Of a stretch of 64,000 bases of DNA, positions 40,515 through 48,113 are shown one piece after another. Source of the stretch: Catellatospora citrea (lineage in GTDB: Bacteria; Actinomycetota; Actinomycetes; Mycobacteriales; Micromonosporaceae); NCBI RefSeq assembly GCF_003610235.1, contig NZ_RAPR01000001.1, positions 1,426,001 to 1,490,000 on the forward strand. Reading direction: 5' to 3'. A program made the translations under genes and the position numbers. The notes under the pieces are model-generated. The model had not been told where the DNA came from and ran no database searches. It was given only the letters and a program-made list of their open reading frames with translations. Positions within the stretch are counted from its first letter, which is position 1. Each line of letters starts with the position of its first letter.

Positions 40515-40577
40515 AGATCGCCGTTTCGTGCCGGTACCTGGGATCGGGCCCAGGGTTCCGACATGAAACGGCGATCT
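40515..40577. repeat. Family C nested-hairpin repeat, copy 1 (also a likely terminator)
   Basis: AGATCGCCGTTTC (40515-40527) pairs perfectly with GAAACGGCGATCT (40565-40577); inside is a second stem CCTGGG/CCCAGG. It sits between the convergent VKOR and hypE genes. The outer arms match copy 2 at 43559-43623, while the inner stem differs. Confidence 0.8.
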
Positions 40578-40595
40578 TTCCTTCCGGGCCGGGTG

Positions 40596-41729
40596 TCAGC
40601 AGATGCGCGGCAGGGGGTCGCCGACCAGGAGGTCCATGATGCGGGTGCCGCCGAAGCGGGTGCGCAGGAGGACCAGGTGGGCGGGGTCGTCGTCGACCCA
40701 GCCGATGACGGCGGCCTGCTCGCCCAGCGGGTGCCTGCGCAGCGCGGCGAGCGCGGCGTCGGCCGACTCCGGGGCGACCACCGCCACGAACCGCCCCTCG
40801 CAGGCGACGTAGAGCGGGTCGATGCCGAGCAGCTCCGCCGCGCCGCGTACGCCGGGACGCACCGGCACCGCCGCCTCGTCGACGACGATGCTGACCTCGG
40901 CCGCGCGGGCGATCTCGTTGAGGACCGTGGCGACCCCGCCCCGGGTCGCGTCGCGCATCGCCCGCACGCCCGCCCCGCACGCGTCGAGCAGCGCGGCGGT
41001 CGCGCCGTGCAGCGGCGCGGTGTCCGAGCGCAGGTCGACCTCCAGGTCCAGGTCGCCACGGGCGATCAGGACGGTCATCCCGTGGTCGCCGACCGGCCCG
41101 GACACCAGCACCAGGTCACCGGGCCGGGCCCGGCCGACGCCGAGCTCGTGGTCGCGCTCGCGCAGGCCGACCCCGGCGGTGGTGATGTAGCAGCCGTCGG
41201 CCTGGCCGCGCTGCACGACCTTGGTGTCCCCGGCGACGATGCGCACGTCGGCGGCGCGCGCGGCGGCGGCCATCGAGGTGGCGATGCGGGTGAGGTCGGC
41301 GACCGGGAAGCCTTCCTCCAGGATGAACCCGGCCGACAGGAACAGCGGGCGCGCGCCGGAGACCGCCAGGTCGTTGACGGTGCCGTTGACGGCCAGCTCG
41401 CCGATGTCGCCGCCGGGGAAGAACAGCGGCGACACCACGTACGAGTCGGTGGTGAAGGCGAGCCGGGCGCCCGCGACGGTCAGCGCCGCCGCGTCGTCGA
41501 GCGCCGCCAGCTGCGGGTTGTGGAAGGCCTCCAGGAACACGGCCTCGACCAGGCTCTGCGTGGCCTTGCCGCCCGCGCCGTGGGCCATGGTGAGGCGTTC
41601 CTCGCGGACCCGGGCGCGTGCCCGGCGGGCGCGCGCGACCCGGTCCATGACGGCCTGCTCGCTGACGCCCGCGGCGGCCGCCGCGCCGGCCCCGGTGACC
41701 GGGCCGCCGAGGGTGACGTCGCCGCTCAC
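40596..41729 (-). CDS. hypE: HypE, [NiFe]-hydrogenase cyanide-ligand maturation protein
   Basis: 377 residues from GTG 41729, overlapping the hypD stop (GTGA). AIR-synthase-like fold: MAHGAGGKATQSLVEAVFL, VAGDTKVVQRGQADG, LVSGPVGDHGMTVL, ACGAGVRAMRDATRGGVATVLNEIA. The protein ends in PRIC, the C-terminal Cys that HypF carbamoylates and HypE dehydrates to a thiocyanate. The N-terminus carries ~35 extra Ala/Arg-rich residues before the conserved part, so a later start is possible. It works with HypF encoded 30 kb away and HypC-HypD encoded next to it. Confidence 0.95.
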   Translation of the reverse strand: MSGDVTLGGPVTGAGAAAAAGVSEQAVMDRVARARRARARVREERLTMAHGAGGKATQSLVEAVFLEAFHNPQLAALDDAAALTVAGARLAFTTDSYVVSPLFFPGGDIGELAVNGTVNDLAVSGARPLFLSAGFILEEGFPVADLTRIATSMAAAARAADVRIVAGDTKVVQRGQADGCYITTAGVGLRERDHELGVGRARPGDLVLVSGPVGDHGMTVLIARGDLDLEVDLRSDTAPLHGATAALLDACGAGVRAMRDATRGGVATVLNEIARAAEVSIVVDEAAVPVRPGVRGAAELLGIDPLYVACEGRFVAVVAPESADAALAALRRHPLGEQAAVIGWVDDDPAHLVLLRTRFGGTRIMDLLVGDPLPRIC

Positions 41730-42853
41730 CGGGCCGTCACCTGGAGCAGCCGCTGGCGGCGGAACCGGCCGAAGTTGTAGTACGCCGCGCACGCGCCCTC
41801 GGGCGACACCATGCAGGTGCCGATCGGGGTCTCCGGCGTGCAGGCGGTGCCGAACACCTTGCACTCCCACGGCTTGAGCACGCCCTTGAGCACCTCCCCG
41901 CACTGGCAGGACTGCGGGTCGGCGACCCGCACACCGGGCACGTCGAAACGCCGCTCGGCGTCGAAGTCGGCGTACGCCTCGGTCAGCCGCAGCGCGCTGT
42001 GCGAGATGAAGCCCAGGCCGCGCCACTCGAAGAACGGGCGCAGTTCGAGCACGTCGCCGAGCACCTTCAGCGCGGTCGGGTTGCCGTCCCAGGGCACGAC
42101 CCGGCTGTACTGGTTCTCGATCTCGCAGCGGCCCTCGGCCAGTTGGGCGAGCAGCATGTCGATCGAGTGCAGGATGTCCAGCGGCTCGAACCCGGCCACC
42201 ACCAGCGGTTTGGCGTACTGCTCGGCGATGAACCGGTAGGGCTCGCAGCCGATCACCGTGGACACGTGCCCGGGGCCGAGGAAGCCGTCGAGGCGCTGGT
42301 CGGGCGAGTCCAGGATGGCCTTGATCGCCGGGAGGATGGTGACGTGGTTGCAGAAGACGGAGAAGTTGGACAGCCCCTCCGCCTTGGCCCGCAGCACGGT
42401 GACGGCGGTGGACGGCGCGGTCGTCTCGAAGCCGATGGCCATGAAGACGACCTGGCGGTCCGGGTGCTGCCGGGCGATCTTCAGCGCGTCCAGCGGCGAG
42501 TACACCATCCGGATGTCGGCCCCGGCCGCCTTGGCGTCCAGGAACGAGCCGTCGCCGCCCGGGACCCGCATCATGTCGCCGAACGAGGCCAGGATGACCT
42601 CGGGGCGCTTGGCGATGGCGATCGCGTCGTCGACGCGGCCCATCGGGATGACGCAGACCGGGCAGCCCGGCCCGTGCACCAACTCCACCTGCTCGGGCAG
42701 GTAGTCCTCCAGACCGTGCTGGTAGATGGTGTGCGTGTGTCCGCCGCACACCTCCATGAACTTGTACACCCGGCCCGGTTCGCACCGGGCGGCGATCCGG
42801 GCCGCCAGTGCTCGGGCCTGTTCGGCGTCGCGGAACTCGTCCACAAAACGCAT
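41726..42853 (-). CDS. hypD: HypD, [NiFe]-hydrogenase Fe(CN)2CO assembly protein
   Basis: 375 residues from ATG 42853. The conserved blocks are all present: MEVCGGHTHTIYQHGLEDYLP, HGPGCPVCVIPMGRVDDAI, FETTAPSTAV, VAGFEPLDIL, and the C-terminal [4Fe-4S] and redox Cys region SCQCGEVLKGVLKPWECKVFGTACTPETPIGTCMVSPEGACAAYY (in pieces). HypD with HypC holds the iron while CN and CO are added. It lies 11 bp after hypC. Confidence 0.96.
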   Translation of the reverse strand: MRFVDEFRDAEQARALAARIAARCEPGRVYKFMEVCGGHTHTIYQHGLEDYLPEQVELVHGPGCPVCVIPMGRVDDAIAIAKRPEVILASFGDMMRVPGGDGSFLDAKAAGADIRMVYSPLDALKIARQHPDRQVVFMAIGFETTAPSTAVTVLRAKAEGLSNFSVFCNHVTILPAIKAILDSPDQRLDGFLGPGHVSTVIGCEPYRFIAEQYAKPLVVAGFEPLDILHSIDMLLAQLAEGRCEIENQYSRVVPWDGNPTALKVLGDVLELRPFFEWRGLGFISHSALRLTEAYADFDAERRFDVPGVRVADPQSCQCGEVLKGVLKPWECKVFGTACTPETPIGTCMVSPEGACAAYYNFGRFRRQRLLQVTAR

Positions 42854-42864
42854 CGTCGCCTCGC

Positions 42865-43137
42865 TCAGTCGATGGTGGAGCTTCGCAGGGCGGTCAGCTC
42901 GTCGGCGTACGCGTCCCCGAGGCTCTTCAGGAAGTCCATCGCGGCCGCCGCCTCGGCCTCGTCGATCTTGGATAGCGCGAAGCCGACGTGGATCAGCACC
43001 CAGTCGCCCTCGTTGATCTCACCGGGCTCGAACAGCCCGATGTTGATGGCGCGTCGTACGCCGCTGACGTCGACCTGCGCCAGGTCCGGCCGATCGGTCA
43101 TGATCTCGACGACCTCGCCGGGGATGCCCAGGCACAT
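42865..43137 (-). CDS. hypC: HypC, [NiFe]-hydrogenase maturation chaperone
   Basis: 90 residues from ATG 43137. Starts MCLGIPGEVVEI with the essential Cys2, followed by VDVSGVRRAINIGLF and GDWVLIHVGFALSKIDEAEA, the OB-fold typical of HypC. It carries the Fe(CN)2CO group from HypD to the large-subunit precursor. It lies between hypA (4 bp) and hypD (11 bp). A second, divergent HypC-like protein is encoded at 53480-53725. Confidence 0.95.
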   Translation of the reverse strand: MCLGIPGEVVEIMTDRPDLAQVDVSGVRRAINIGLFEPGEINEGDWVLIHVGFALSKIDEAEAAAAMDFLKSLGDAYADELTALRSSTID

Positions 43138-43141
43138 ACGC

Positions 43142-43486
43142 TCAGGCCCGCAGGTCGACGAGGTGGAGTTCCTCGAGGATGAGGTCGTCGCCGCCGGTGA
43201 CCACCACGTCCGCGCTGCCGCAGAAGGCGCACACGGGCAGCATGTCCATGGACTGCTCGGCCCGGCCGCAGGCCGAGCACGACACGTGCGCCGGCACGGC
43301 GACCATGTCGATCTCCGCACCGTCGGCGGTGGTGCCCGTCGCGACCAGCGCGAAACCCTGCTTGAGGGCGGGCTCGGCGACGCCGTGGCGCACCCCGATG
43401 CGCACCTTCACCCGGTTGACCTGCCGGCCCTCGGCGCGCTGCGTCACCGCGCCGAGGATGCTCTCACAGAGTCCGATTTCATGCAT
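43142..43486 (-). CDS. hypA: HypA, nickel-insertion metallochaperone
   Basis: 114 residues from ATG 43486, with AAAGGAG at ideal spacing. Starts MHEIGLCESIL, where His2 is the nickel ligand. The zinc site is CSACG (~72) and CAFCG (~88). It delivers nickel to the large subunit, normally together with the GTPase HypB, which is not encoded in this window. First gene of the hypACDE group. Confidence 0.95.
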   Translation of the reverse strand: MHEIGLCESILGAVTQRAEGRQVNRVKVRIGVRHGVAEPALKQGFALVATGTTADGAEIDMVAVPAHVSCSACGRAEQSMDMLPVCAFCGSADVVVTGGDDLILEELHLVDLRA

Positions 43487-43558
43487 TTTATCTCCTTTGT
43501 CCCGCATACCCAACGCCGCTCGACCCGCCGGGGAAACGAATACGCCGCCCACCGCTTC

Positions 43559-43623
43559 AAGATCGCCGTTTCGTGCCGAAACCCCGGTTTGAGGCCGGGG
43601 TTTCGACACGAAACAGCGATCTT
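43559..43623. repeat. Family C nested-hairpin repeat, copy 2
   Basis: AAGATCGCCGTTTCGTG (43559-43575) pairs with CACGAAACAGCGATCTT (43607-43623) with one mismatch; inside, CGAAACCCCGG pairs with CCGGGGTTTCG over a 7-nt loop. A hairpin of this size immediately before the hypA ribosome binding region, and after the oxidoreductase gene, could reduce read-through into hypACDE. Confidence 0.85.
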
Positions 43624-43631
43624 CGCGAGGG

Positions 43632-44513
43632 TCAGGCCTCCAGGGGAAGCGCTGCGGCCAGGCGTCGCCACTGCTCCCGGGGCAGGCCGGGCTCGCCGGT
43701 CACCACCTGCACCGCCAGGTGATCGGCGCCCGCGTCCAGGTAGGCGGCGGCGCGGCGGGCGATGGCCGTCTCATCGCCCATCGCGAACACCGCGTCGAGC
43801 AGCCGGTCGCTGCCGCCCTCGCGGAAGTCGTCCTCCGTGAAGCCCAACCGCAGCAGGTTGCTGGTGTAGTTGGGCAGTTGGAGGTAGAGGTCGAGATGGC
43901 CGCGGGCCGCCGCGCGGGCGCGCGCCGGGTCGGTGTCGAGCACCGCCTTGAACTCGGGCGCGAGCACCGCGTCCGCACCGAGGATCTCCCGGGCCTGGGC
44001 GGTGTGCTCAGGCGTGACGAGATACGGGTGCGCGCCCGCGGCCCGGTCGCGGGCCAGCGCCAGCATGCGCGGGCCGAGCGCGGCCAGCACCCGGTCCCGC
44101 ACCGGCACCGGGTCGGCCGCGGAGTCCAGCGCGGACAGGTACTCCGTCATCGCGGAGTACGGGTGCGCGTAGTCCTTGGCGAGGCGGCTGTGACTCACCC
44201 CGAGCCCCAGCACGAAGCGGCCGGGGAACTCGCGTTCGAGTTCGGCCCGCTGCGCGGCGACCTCGGCGGCCTCGTGCTGCCAGATGCTGAGGATGCCGGT
44301 GGCCACCGTCATCCGGGAGGTCGTCTGCAGCAGCGGCCGCGCGTACGTGACCGCCGGGCCCCCGCCGAGCCAGAGCGTGCCGTAGCCCAGCTCGTCCAGT
44401 TCGGCTGCCGCGTCGGCGAACTCGCCGGTCATCACCTCGTCGCCGGAGCGCTGCGCCTCGGTCCACGCCGCACTCCAGACCCCGATCCGGCCCCATCGAT
44501 CATGCCGTGACAC
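43632..44513 (-). CDS. LLM-class F420-dependent oxidoreductase
   Basis: 293 residues from ATG 44513. Luciferase-like monooxygenase fold: RIGVWSAAW, AAELDELGYGTLWLGGG, MTVATGILSIWQHEAAEVAAQRAELEREFPGRFVLGLGVSHS, and PYLVTPEHTAQAREILG. These match the actinobacterial F420-dependent subfamily (TIGR03620-like). The substrate is unknown. It sits between the hydrogenase accessory genes and hypA on the same strand, but 30 bp from the former and with a hairpin after it, so a role in H2 metabolism is not implied. Confidence 0.88.
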   Translation of the reverse strand: MSRHDRWGRIGVWSAAWTEAQRSGDEVMTGEFADAAAELDELGYGTLWLGGGPAVTYARPLLQTTSRMTVATGILSIWQHEAAEVAAQRAELEREFPGRFVLGLGVSHSRLAKDYAHPYSAMTEYLSALDSAADPVPVRDRVLAALGPRMLALARDRAAGAHPYLVTPEHTAQAREILGADAVLAPEFKAVLDTDPARARAAARGHLDLYLQLPNYTSNLLRLGFTEDDFREGGSDRLLDAVFAMGDETAIARRAAAYLDAGADHLAVQVVTGEPGLPREQWRRLAAALPLEA

Positions 44514-44543
44514 GGCACCCCCTCACCTGAAATCGCCGCCGGA

Positions 44544-44651
44544 TCACATACTGCGGATCTTGAGATACCGCTTCACGTCCGGGAACGTCCGCACCAGCAC
44601 CGCCGCGACACCGGCCAGCACCAGCCCCGTCATCATCTTCTTGAGCGTCAT
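44544..44651 (-). CDS. DUF6893-type small peptide of the hydrogenase operon
   Basis: 35 residues from ATG 44651, which overlaps the stop of the maturation protease gene (ATGA). Sequence pattern: MTLKKMMTG, a short hydrophobic helix (LVLAGVAAVLV) and a basic tail RTFPDVKRYLKIRSM. Peptides of this shape are widespread in high-GC actinobacteria and are probably small single-pass membrane proteins. Translational coupling to the protease argues for a link to the hydrogenase, perhaps as a membrane adaptor (inference). Confidence 0.75.
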   Translation of the reverse strand: MTLKKMMTGLVLAGVAAVLVRTFPDVKRYLKIRSM

Positions 44652-45220
44652 ACCCGTACCCCTGTCTCTCGATCCTCTTCGGCCGGCGGCGCGGCGAGCA
44701 GCCCCGCCGGCAACGGCAGCGCGCCGGTCAGCGCGGCCTGCCCCGCCTCCCACAACTGCCGCACCAGCGCCACCGCGGGCTCCACCGCGGCCTCGACCGG
44801 CGGGCTCAGCCCCATCCGCTCGCTCAGGTCGGCCGGCTCGCAGCCGACCAGCAGCACCCGACCGGGGGCGCTGCCGCAGCTGTCGAGCAGGTCCAGCACC
44901 CGCTGCGGCTGCATGCCGTGCGGGTCGACCAGCACCGGGCCGTCGTCGGCCCGCCCGGCCGCCCGGTCGGCCGCGCTGATCTCCAGCAGCCGCACCGTGC
45001 CCGGCGCGTCACCCCGGCAGTCGACGTCGATCAGGATGGTCGCGTCGTAACCGGCCATCAGGTCGTACGCCAGATGGACGCCGCGGATGCCGTAGTCGGC
45101 CACCCGCAGCCAGGCCGGGCACGGCCCGGCCAGCAGCCGCGACGCGACCGCGACGCCGAACCCGTCGTCGCCGAGGAAGATGTTGCCCAACCCGGCGACC
45201 AGCACCCTGCGCCTGTTCAC
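44648..45220 (-). CDS. Hydrogenase maturation protease (HyaD/HoxM type)
   Basis: 190 residues from GTG 45220, overlapping the upstream stop (GTGA). Starts RVLVAGLGNIFLGDDGFGVAVA, the GxGNxxxxDDGxG signature whose Asp/Glu binds nickel in the large-subunit precursor; ADYGIRGVHLAYDLM and ILIDVDCRG follow. It should cut the C-terminal tail of the large subunit after metal insertion. The extended C-terminus (~45 residues) is rich in Ala, Pro and Glu. It belongs to the hydrogenase operon. Confidence 0.92.
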   Translation of the reverse strand: MNRRRVLVAGLGNIFLGDDGFGVAVASRLLAGPCPAWLRVADYGIRGVHLAYDLMAGYDATILIDVDCRGDAPGTVRLLEISAADRAAGRADDGPVLVDPHGMQPQRVLDLLDSCGSAPGRVLLVGCEPADLSERMGLSPPVEAAVEPAVALVRQLWEAGQAALTGALPLPAGLLAAPPAEEDRETGVRV

Positions 45221-46647
45221 GCCGACACCACCGTGACCTCCTCCGGAGCGAAGTAGCGGAACCGGCCCTGCAGGATCTGCAGGTCCGCGCCCGGATCGTC
45301 GTCGAGCGTCACGGCCAGGTGCGTCGAGCCGTCCACGTCGAGCAGCACCGCCTGCACGGTGGCGACCCGGTCGACCAGGAACATGTCCTGCGCGTCGCTG
45401 CGGCGGCCGCCCGGGTGCAGGCGCACCCGGCTCCCCCGCCCGACCGCCGTGCCGTCGATGACGACGGAGTCCGTCGCCGGGTCGACGGAGGCGTCCGCGC
45501 CCGGGTCCCACCACGGTCGATCGGTGCCGAACACGTCAGCCGGCTCGGCCGCGGGCGCGGGGCGCAGTTGCCGGATAGCCCCGTGCAGGCGCTCGAACAC
45601 CTCAGGCGGCAGCGTCTCGGCCCGGCCCAGCAGCGCGCCGCCGCGCGGGTCGGTGGCCCGCACCTGGCGCTTCTCCTCGTCGGTGAGGGTGAGCGTGCGC
45701 AGCACGAGCAGCTCGTCGATCTCCAGGGCGTCGAACATGTCGCCGGGGCTCTCGGGCGCGACGACCGGGTGGTCGTACAGGATCACCGGGGCGGACAGCA
45801 TCACCTCGCGGCTGCCCTCGGGGCCCAGCATGACCGGCCAGGTGCGCACGTTGCGGCACTCCTGCACCGCGGTCTTGGCCCACTCCGGCGGGTCGAGCAG
45901 CGACACGAAGTTGCCCGCGGTCAGCGCGAACACGCTGTGCGCCGCGATCAGCGAGTAGCGCAGCGCCTCCGGCCGCGCCAGCCCGCCCACCTGCGGCGCG
46001 TCCGGCGAAGCGTTAAGAAGGTGCCCTTCCTCTACGAATAGCGATGTGAAGGTGCCCTTCCTTGCTTCGGTGTGGTTGGTGACGGTGGCGGTGAGGCGGA
46101 GGACGCCGTGGGGGCCGGGGAGGAGTTCGGCGTGCAGGCGTAGTTCGCCGTGGAGGGGGTGGCGTTCGCGGTGGACGCGGATGGACCGGGAGAGCTGTTC
46201 GGTTTCGGTGGTGCCGGGGATGGTGAAGCTGTGCACGTGGTCGGGGGTGCCGATCAGGTCGGCGGGGGTGAGGACGAGGTCGACGGAGTGCTCGACGGTC
46301 TCGTCGAAGGGGAGGTGCATGATGCCGTCCACCTCGGCGGACGGAACCGGGCGCCAGCCGTCGGCGGAGTCGGTCTCGACGGTCCGGGACTGGGCCTGCA
46401 GGAAGCGCAGCCGCCAGTGCAGGCGTGCGCCGGGGCGCGGCTCGGCCAGCAGCTGGGTCTGGCACCAGGTGTACTCGCCGAGCGCGTCGTTCGCGTACGC
46501 GGGCGGCACCAGCACCCCGAACTGCCAGCGCAGCTGGTTCTTCGCGGCGGAGGCACGATACGGGTAGAGCAGGCAACCCTCGTAGAGCACCGCGTCGGCG
46601 ACCGCGCGGGCCTGCTCGAACGGGTCGCTCAGCGCGGTGTCGGACAC
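45217..46647 (-). CDS. Hydrogenase-operon protein of unknown function, carrying an in-frame repeat
   Basis: 476 residues from GTG 46647, starting inside the 3' end of the DUF6084 gene (19-nt overlap). Not assigned to a family with known role; homologues occur in group 2a hydrogenase clusters. It has an N-terminal part with two Cys-poor mixed regions (VLYEGCLLYPYRASAAKNQLRWQFGVLVPP) and a C-terminal beta-rich tail (DMFLVDRVATVQAVLLDVDGSTHLAVTLDDDPG). Residues ~193-211 (EARKGTFTSLFVEEGHLLN) are encoded by a family A repeat inserted without a frameshift. It is soluble and probably an assembly or scaffold factor (inference). Confidence 0.8.
   Translation of the reverse strand: MSDTALSDPFEQARAVADAVLYEGCLLYPYRASAAKNQLRWQFGVLVPPAYANDALGEYTWCQTQLLAEPRPGARLHWRLRFLQAQSRTVETDSADGWRPVPSAEVDGIMHLPFDETVEHSVDLVLTPADLIGTPDHVHSFTIPGTTETEQLSRSIRVHRERHPLHGELRLHAELLPGPHGVLRLTATVTNHTEARKGTFTSLFVEEGHLLNASPDAPQVGGLARPEALRYSLIAAHSVFALTAGNFVSLLDPPEWAKTAVQECRNVRTWPVMLGPEGSREVMLSAPVILYDHPVVAPESPGDMFDALEIDELLVLRTLTLTDEEKRQVRATDPRGGALLGRAETLPPEVFERLHGAIRQLRPAPAAEPADVFGTDRPWWDPGADASVDPATDSVVIDGTAVGRGSRVRLHPGGRRSDAQDMFLVDRVATVQAVLLDVDGSTHLAVTLDDDPGADLQILQGRFRYFAPEEVTVVSA
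46013..46069. repeat. Family A repeat, copy 3, inside a coding sequence
   Basis: 57 bp containing two GAAGGTGCCCTTCC units (46017-46030 and 46048-46061). It is near-identical to 10743-10799 over the segment AGCGATGTGAAGGTGCC through TTCCTTGCTTCG. The 57 bp equal 19 codons, so the reading frame of the host gene is kept. It is the only family A copy found inside a gene here. Confidence 0.85.
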
Positions 46648-47303
46648 AGGCCGTCCTCCTCCTCGGCCGGGGCCTGCGCCGCCAGCAGGGATGTCAGCAG
46701 TTCGTCGGCGGTGGGCACGGCATGGCGGGCCTGGTGGCGCAGCAGCGCGTCGACGGTGTCCCGGCGCAGCCGCAGCCACGCCGTGTCCGGGAAGTACAGG
46801 TCCATCAGCTCGCGCCAGACGACCACCGGCAGCGCGTACGCCGCCTCCCGGTCCCACGGCACCCGCCCGACCTGCACCCCGGCCCCGCCCGCCGGCGCCT
46901 CGAACAGCGTCCCGCTGAACAGGAACGTCATCGGGACCGTGCCCTCGGCGAGCGCGTGCAGATACTTGCCCAGCCCGGGTTCGAGGTCGTACGTGCACGG
47001 CACCATCAGGTCGCACTCGGTCGTGCCGGTGAACCCGGGCACGGTCACGCCGACGGTGGCGAAGTGCAGCGCCTGCATGCTGGTCGCCCAGCGCGCGGGC
47101 GCGCCGAAGACGTAGTCCAGCCCCTGTGCCTCGGCGTCGCTGTAGGGGCGGGCGCGCGGGTCGATGCGCAGCTGGCAGCTGAGCACCAGCGCGTGCACGC
47201 GCACCCCCTCCGGCGCGGTGATCCGCAGCCGGAAGCGCAGCGTCGGCCCGGCGGCCCACGGCAGCGCCTGCGCGTCCATGCAGGCGAACGTCAGCTCAGC
47301 CAC
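46629..47303 (-). CDS. DUF6084-type hydrogenase-operon protein
   Basis: 224 residues from GTG 47303, overlapping the DUF5947 gene by 8 nt. The N-terminal part is beta-rich (LTFACMDAQALPWAAGPTLRFRLRI, VHALVLSCQLRIDP), and the middle contains YDLEPGLGKYLHAL and PMTFLFSGTLFE. The sequence matches the uncharacterised family found next to group 2a hydrogenase genes in actinobacteria. It has no signal peptide or membrane helix. Its role is unknown; conserved linkage suggests maturation or complex assembly. Confidence 0.8.
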   Translation of the reverse strand: MAELTFACMDAQALPWAAGPTLRFRLRITAPEGVRVHALVLSCQLRIDPRARPYSDAEAQGLDYVFGAPARWATSMQALHFATVGVTVPGFTGTTECDLMVPCTYDLEPGLGKYLHALAEGTVPMTFLFSGTLFEAPAGGAGVQVGRVPWDREAAYALPVVVWRELMDLYFPDTAWLRLRRDTVDALLRHQARHAVPTADELLTSLLAAQAPAEEEDGLCPTPR

Positions 47304-47964
47304 GCGCCGCCCCCACGGGCGCACCGGCGTGCTCGCGCACCTGTGCCAGCCAGCCGCCGATCGCCGCCCAGGCCTGCTCGCCGCCGTCGAAGCCGCGCCA
47401 ATGTCTACGTACCAGGCCGACCAGGCGGTAGCAGCCGTCGATCGGCACCACGTACGCCTCCGGGCCGTCCGGACCGCGGTGCAGCAGCAGCGCCACCACG
47501 TCGGGCGGCAGCTGCGCCGTGTACGGGTGCCGGGCCAGCACCTTCGCCCACGCCTCGGGCGGCAGCTGTGACTCGGTCGCCCCGGCCGGGCTCGGGTACA
47601 GCGCCACCGGCCGCCCGAGCGCGCTGTCGACGAACACGAACGTCAGCCGGACCGGCACGTCCAGCGCGGCCCAGTCCAGGTCGGACAGCGGGAAGTCCGG
47701 CAGCGCGACGTGTTCGCGCGGCACCGCGGCGAACCGGCGCGGCCCCGGCTCCTGCGGCGCGCCGGAGCCTGCCGGAGTGTCCGCGGGCACGAACAGCAGG
47801 TAGCAGGGCCGGCACACGCACGGCAGCGACCTGCTCGACAGGTCCGCCAGATGGTCGTGGTCGGCCGGGATCGCGGCCGCGCACAGTTCACAGCGTTCCT
47901 GCGCCGCCTGCGCGGCGGCGGCCGGCGCGGGCGCGGTGAGATACCGCCGCAGACCGGCGGTCAT
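47296..47964 (-). CDS. DUF5947-type hydrogenase-operon protein with CxxC pairs
   Basis: 222 residues from ATG 47964, with GGAGGG at ideal spacing. The N-terminal region carries CELC (~25) and CRPC (~53), a probable zinc- or iron-binding four-Cys site, followed by a folded domain (HVALPDFPLSDLDWAALDVPVRLTFVF, YVVPIDGCYRLVGLVRRHWRGFDGG). The family is typical of Huc-type hydrogenase clusters; its role is unknown. Its upstream region is now separated from the NifU-like gene by the tnpB transposon, which leaves the ribosome binding site intact but removes the direct operon junction. Confidence 0.83.
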   Translation of the reverse strand: MTAGLRRYLTAPAPAAAAQAAQERCELCAAAIPADHDHLADLSSRSLPCVCRPCYLLFVPADTPAGSGAPQEPGPRRFAAVPREHVALPDFPLSDLDWAALDVPVRLTFVFVDSALGRPVALYPSPAGATESQLPPEAWAKVLARHPYTAQLPPDVVALLLHRGPDGPEAYVVPIDGCYRLVGLVRRHWRGFDGGEQAWAAIGGWLAQVREHAGAPVGAARG

Positions 47965-48113
47965 CAGATTCCCTCCGTGAATACTGCGGCTTTCACGCCA
48001 AGGAGGAAACGGAACCCCTGCGAAGCAGGACAGCAAGAGCCGATCCGCAGCTGAGGCGAGCCGGCGTCTACCCGCGCCGCAAAGCTCTGCGGTGTCCGTT
48101 TAGGATCCGTGCT

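Noticed and set aside
43632..44513. LLM oxidoreductase as a hydrogenase partner
   Set aside because: It belongs to the F420-dependent luciferase-like family and is not coupled by overlap to its neighbours; location alone is weak evidence.
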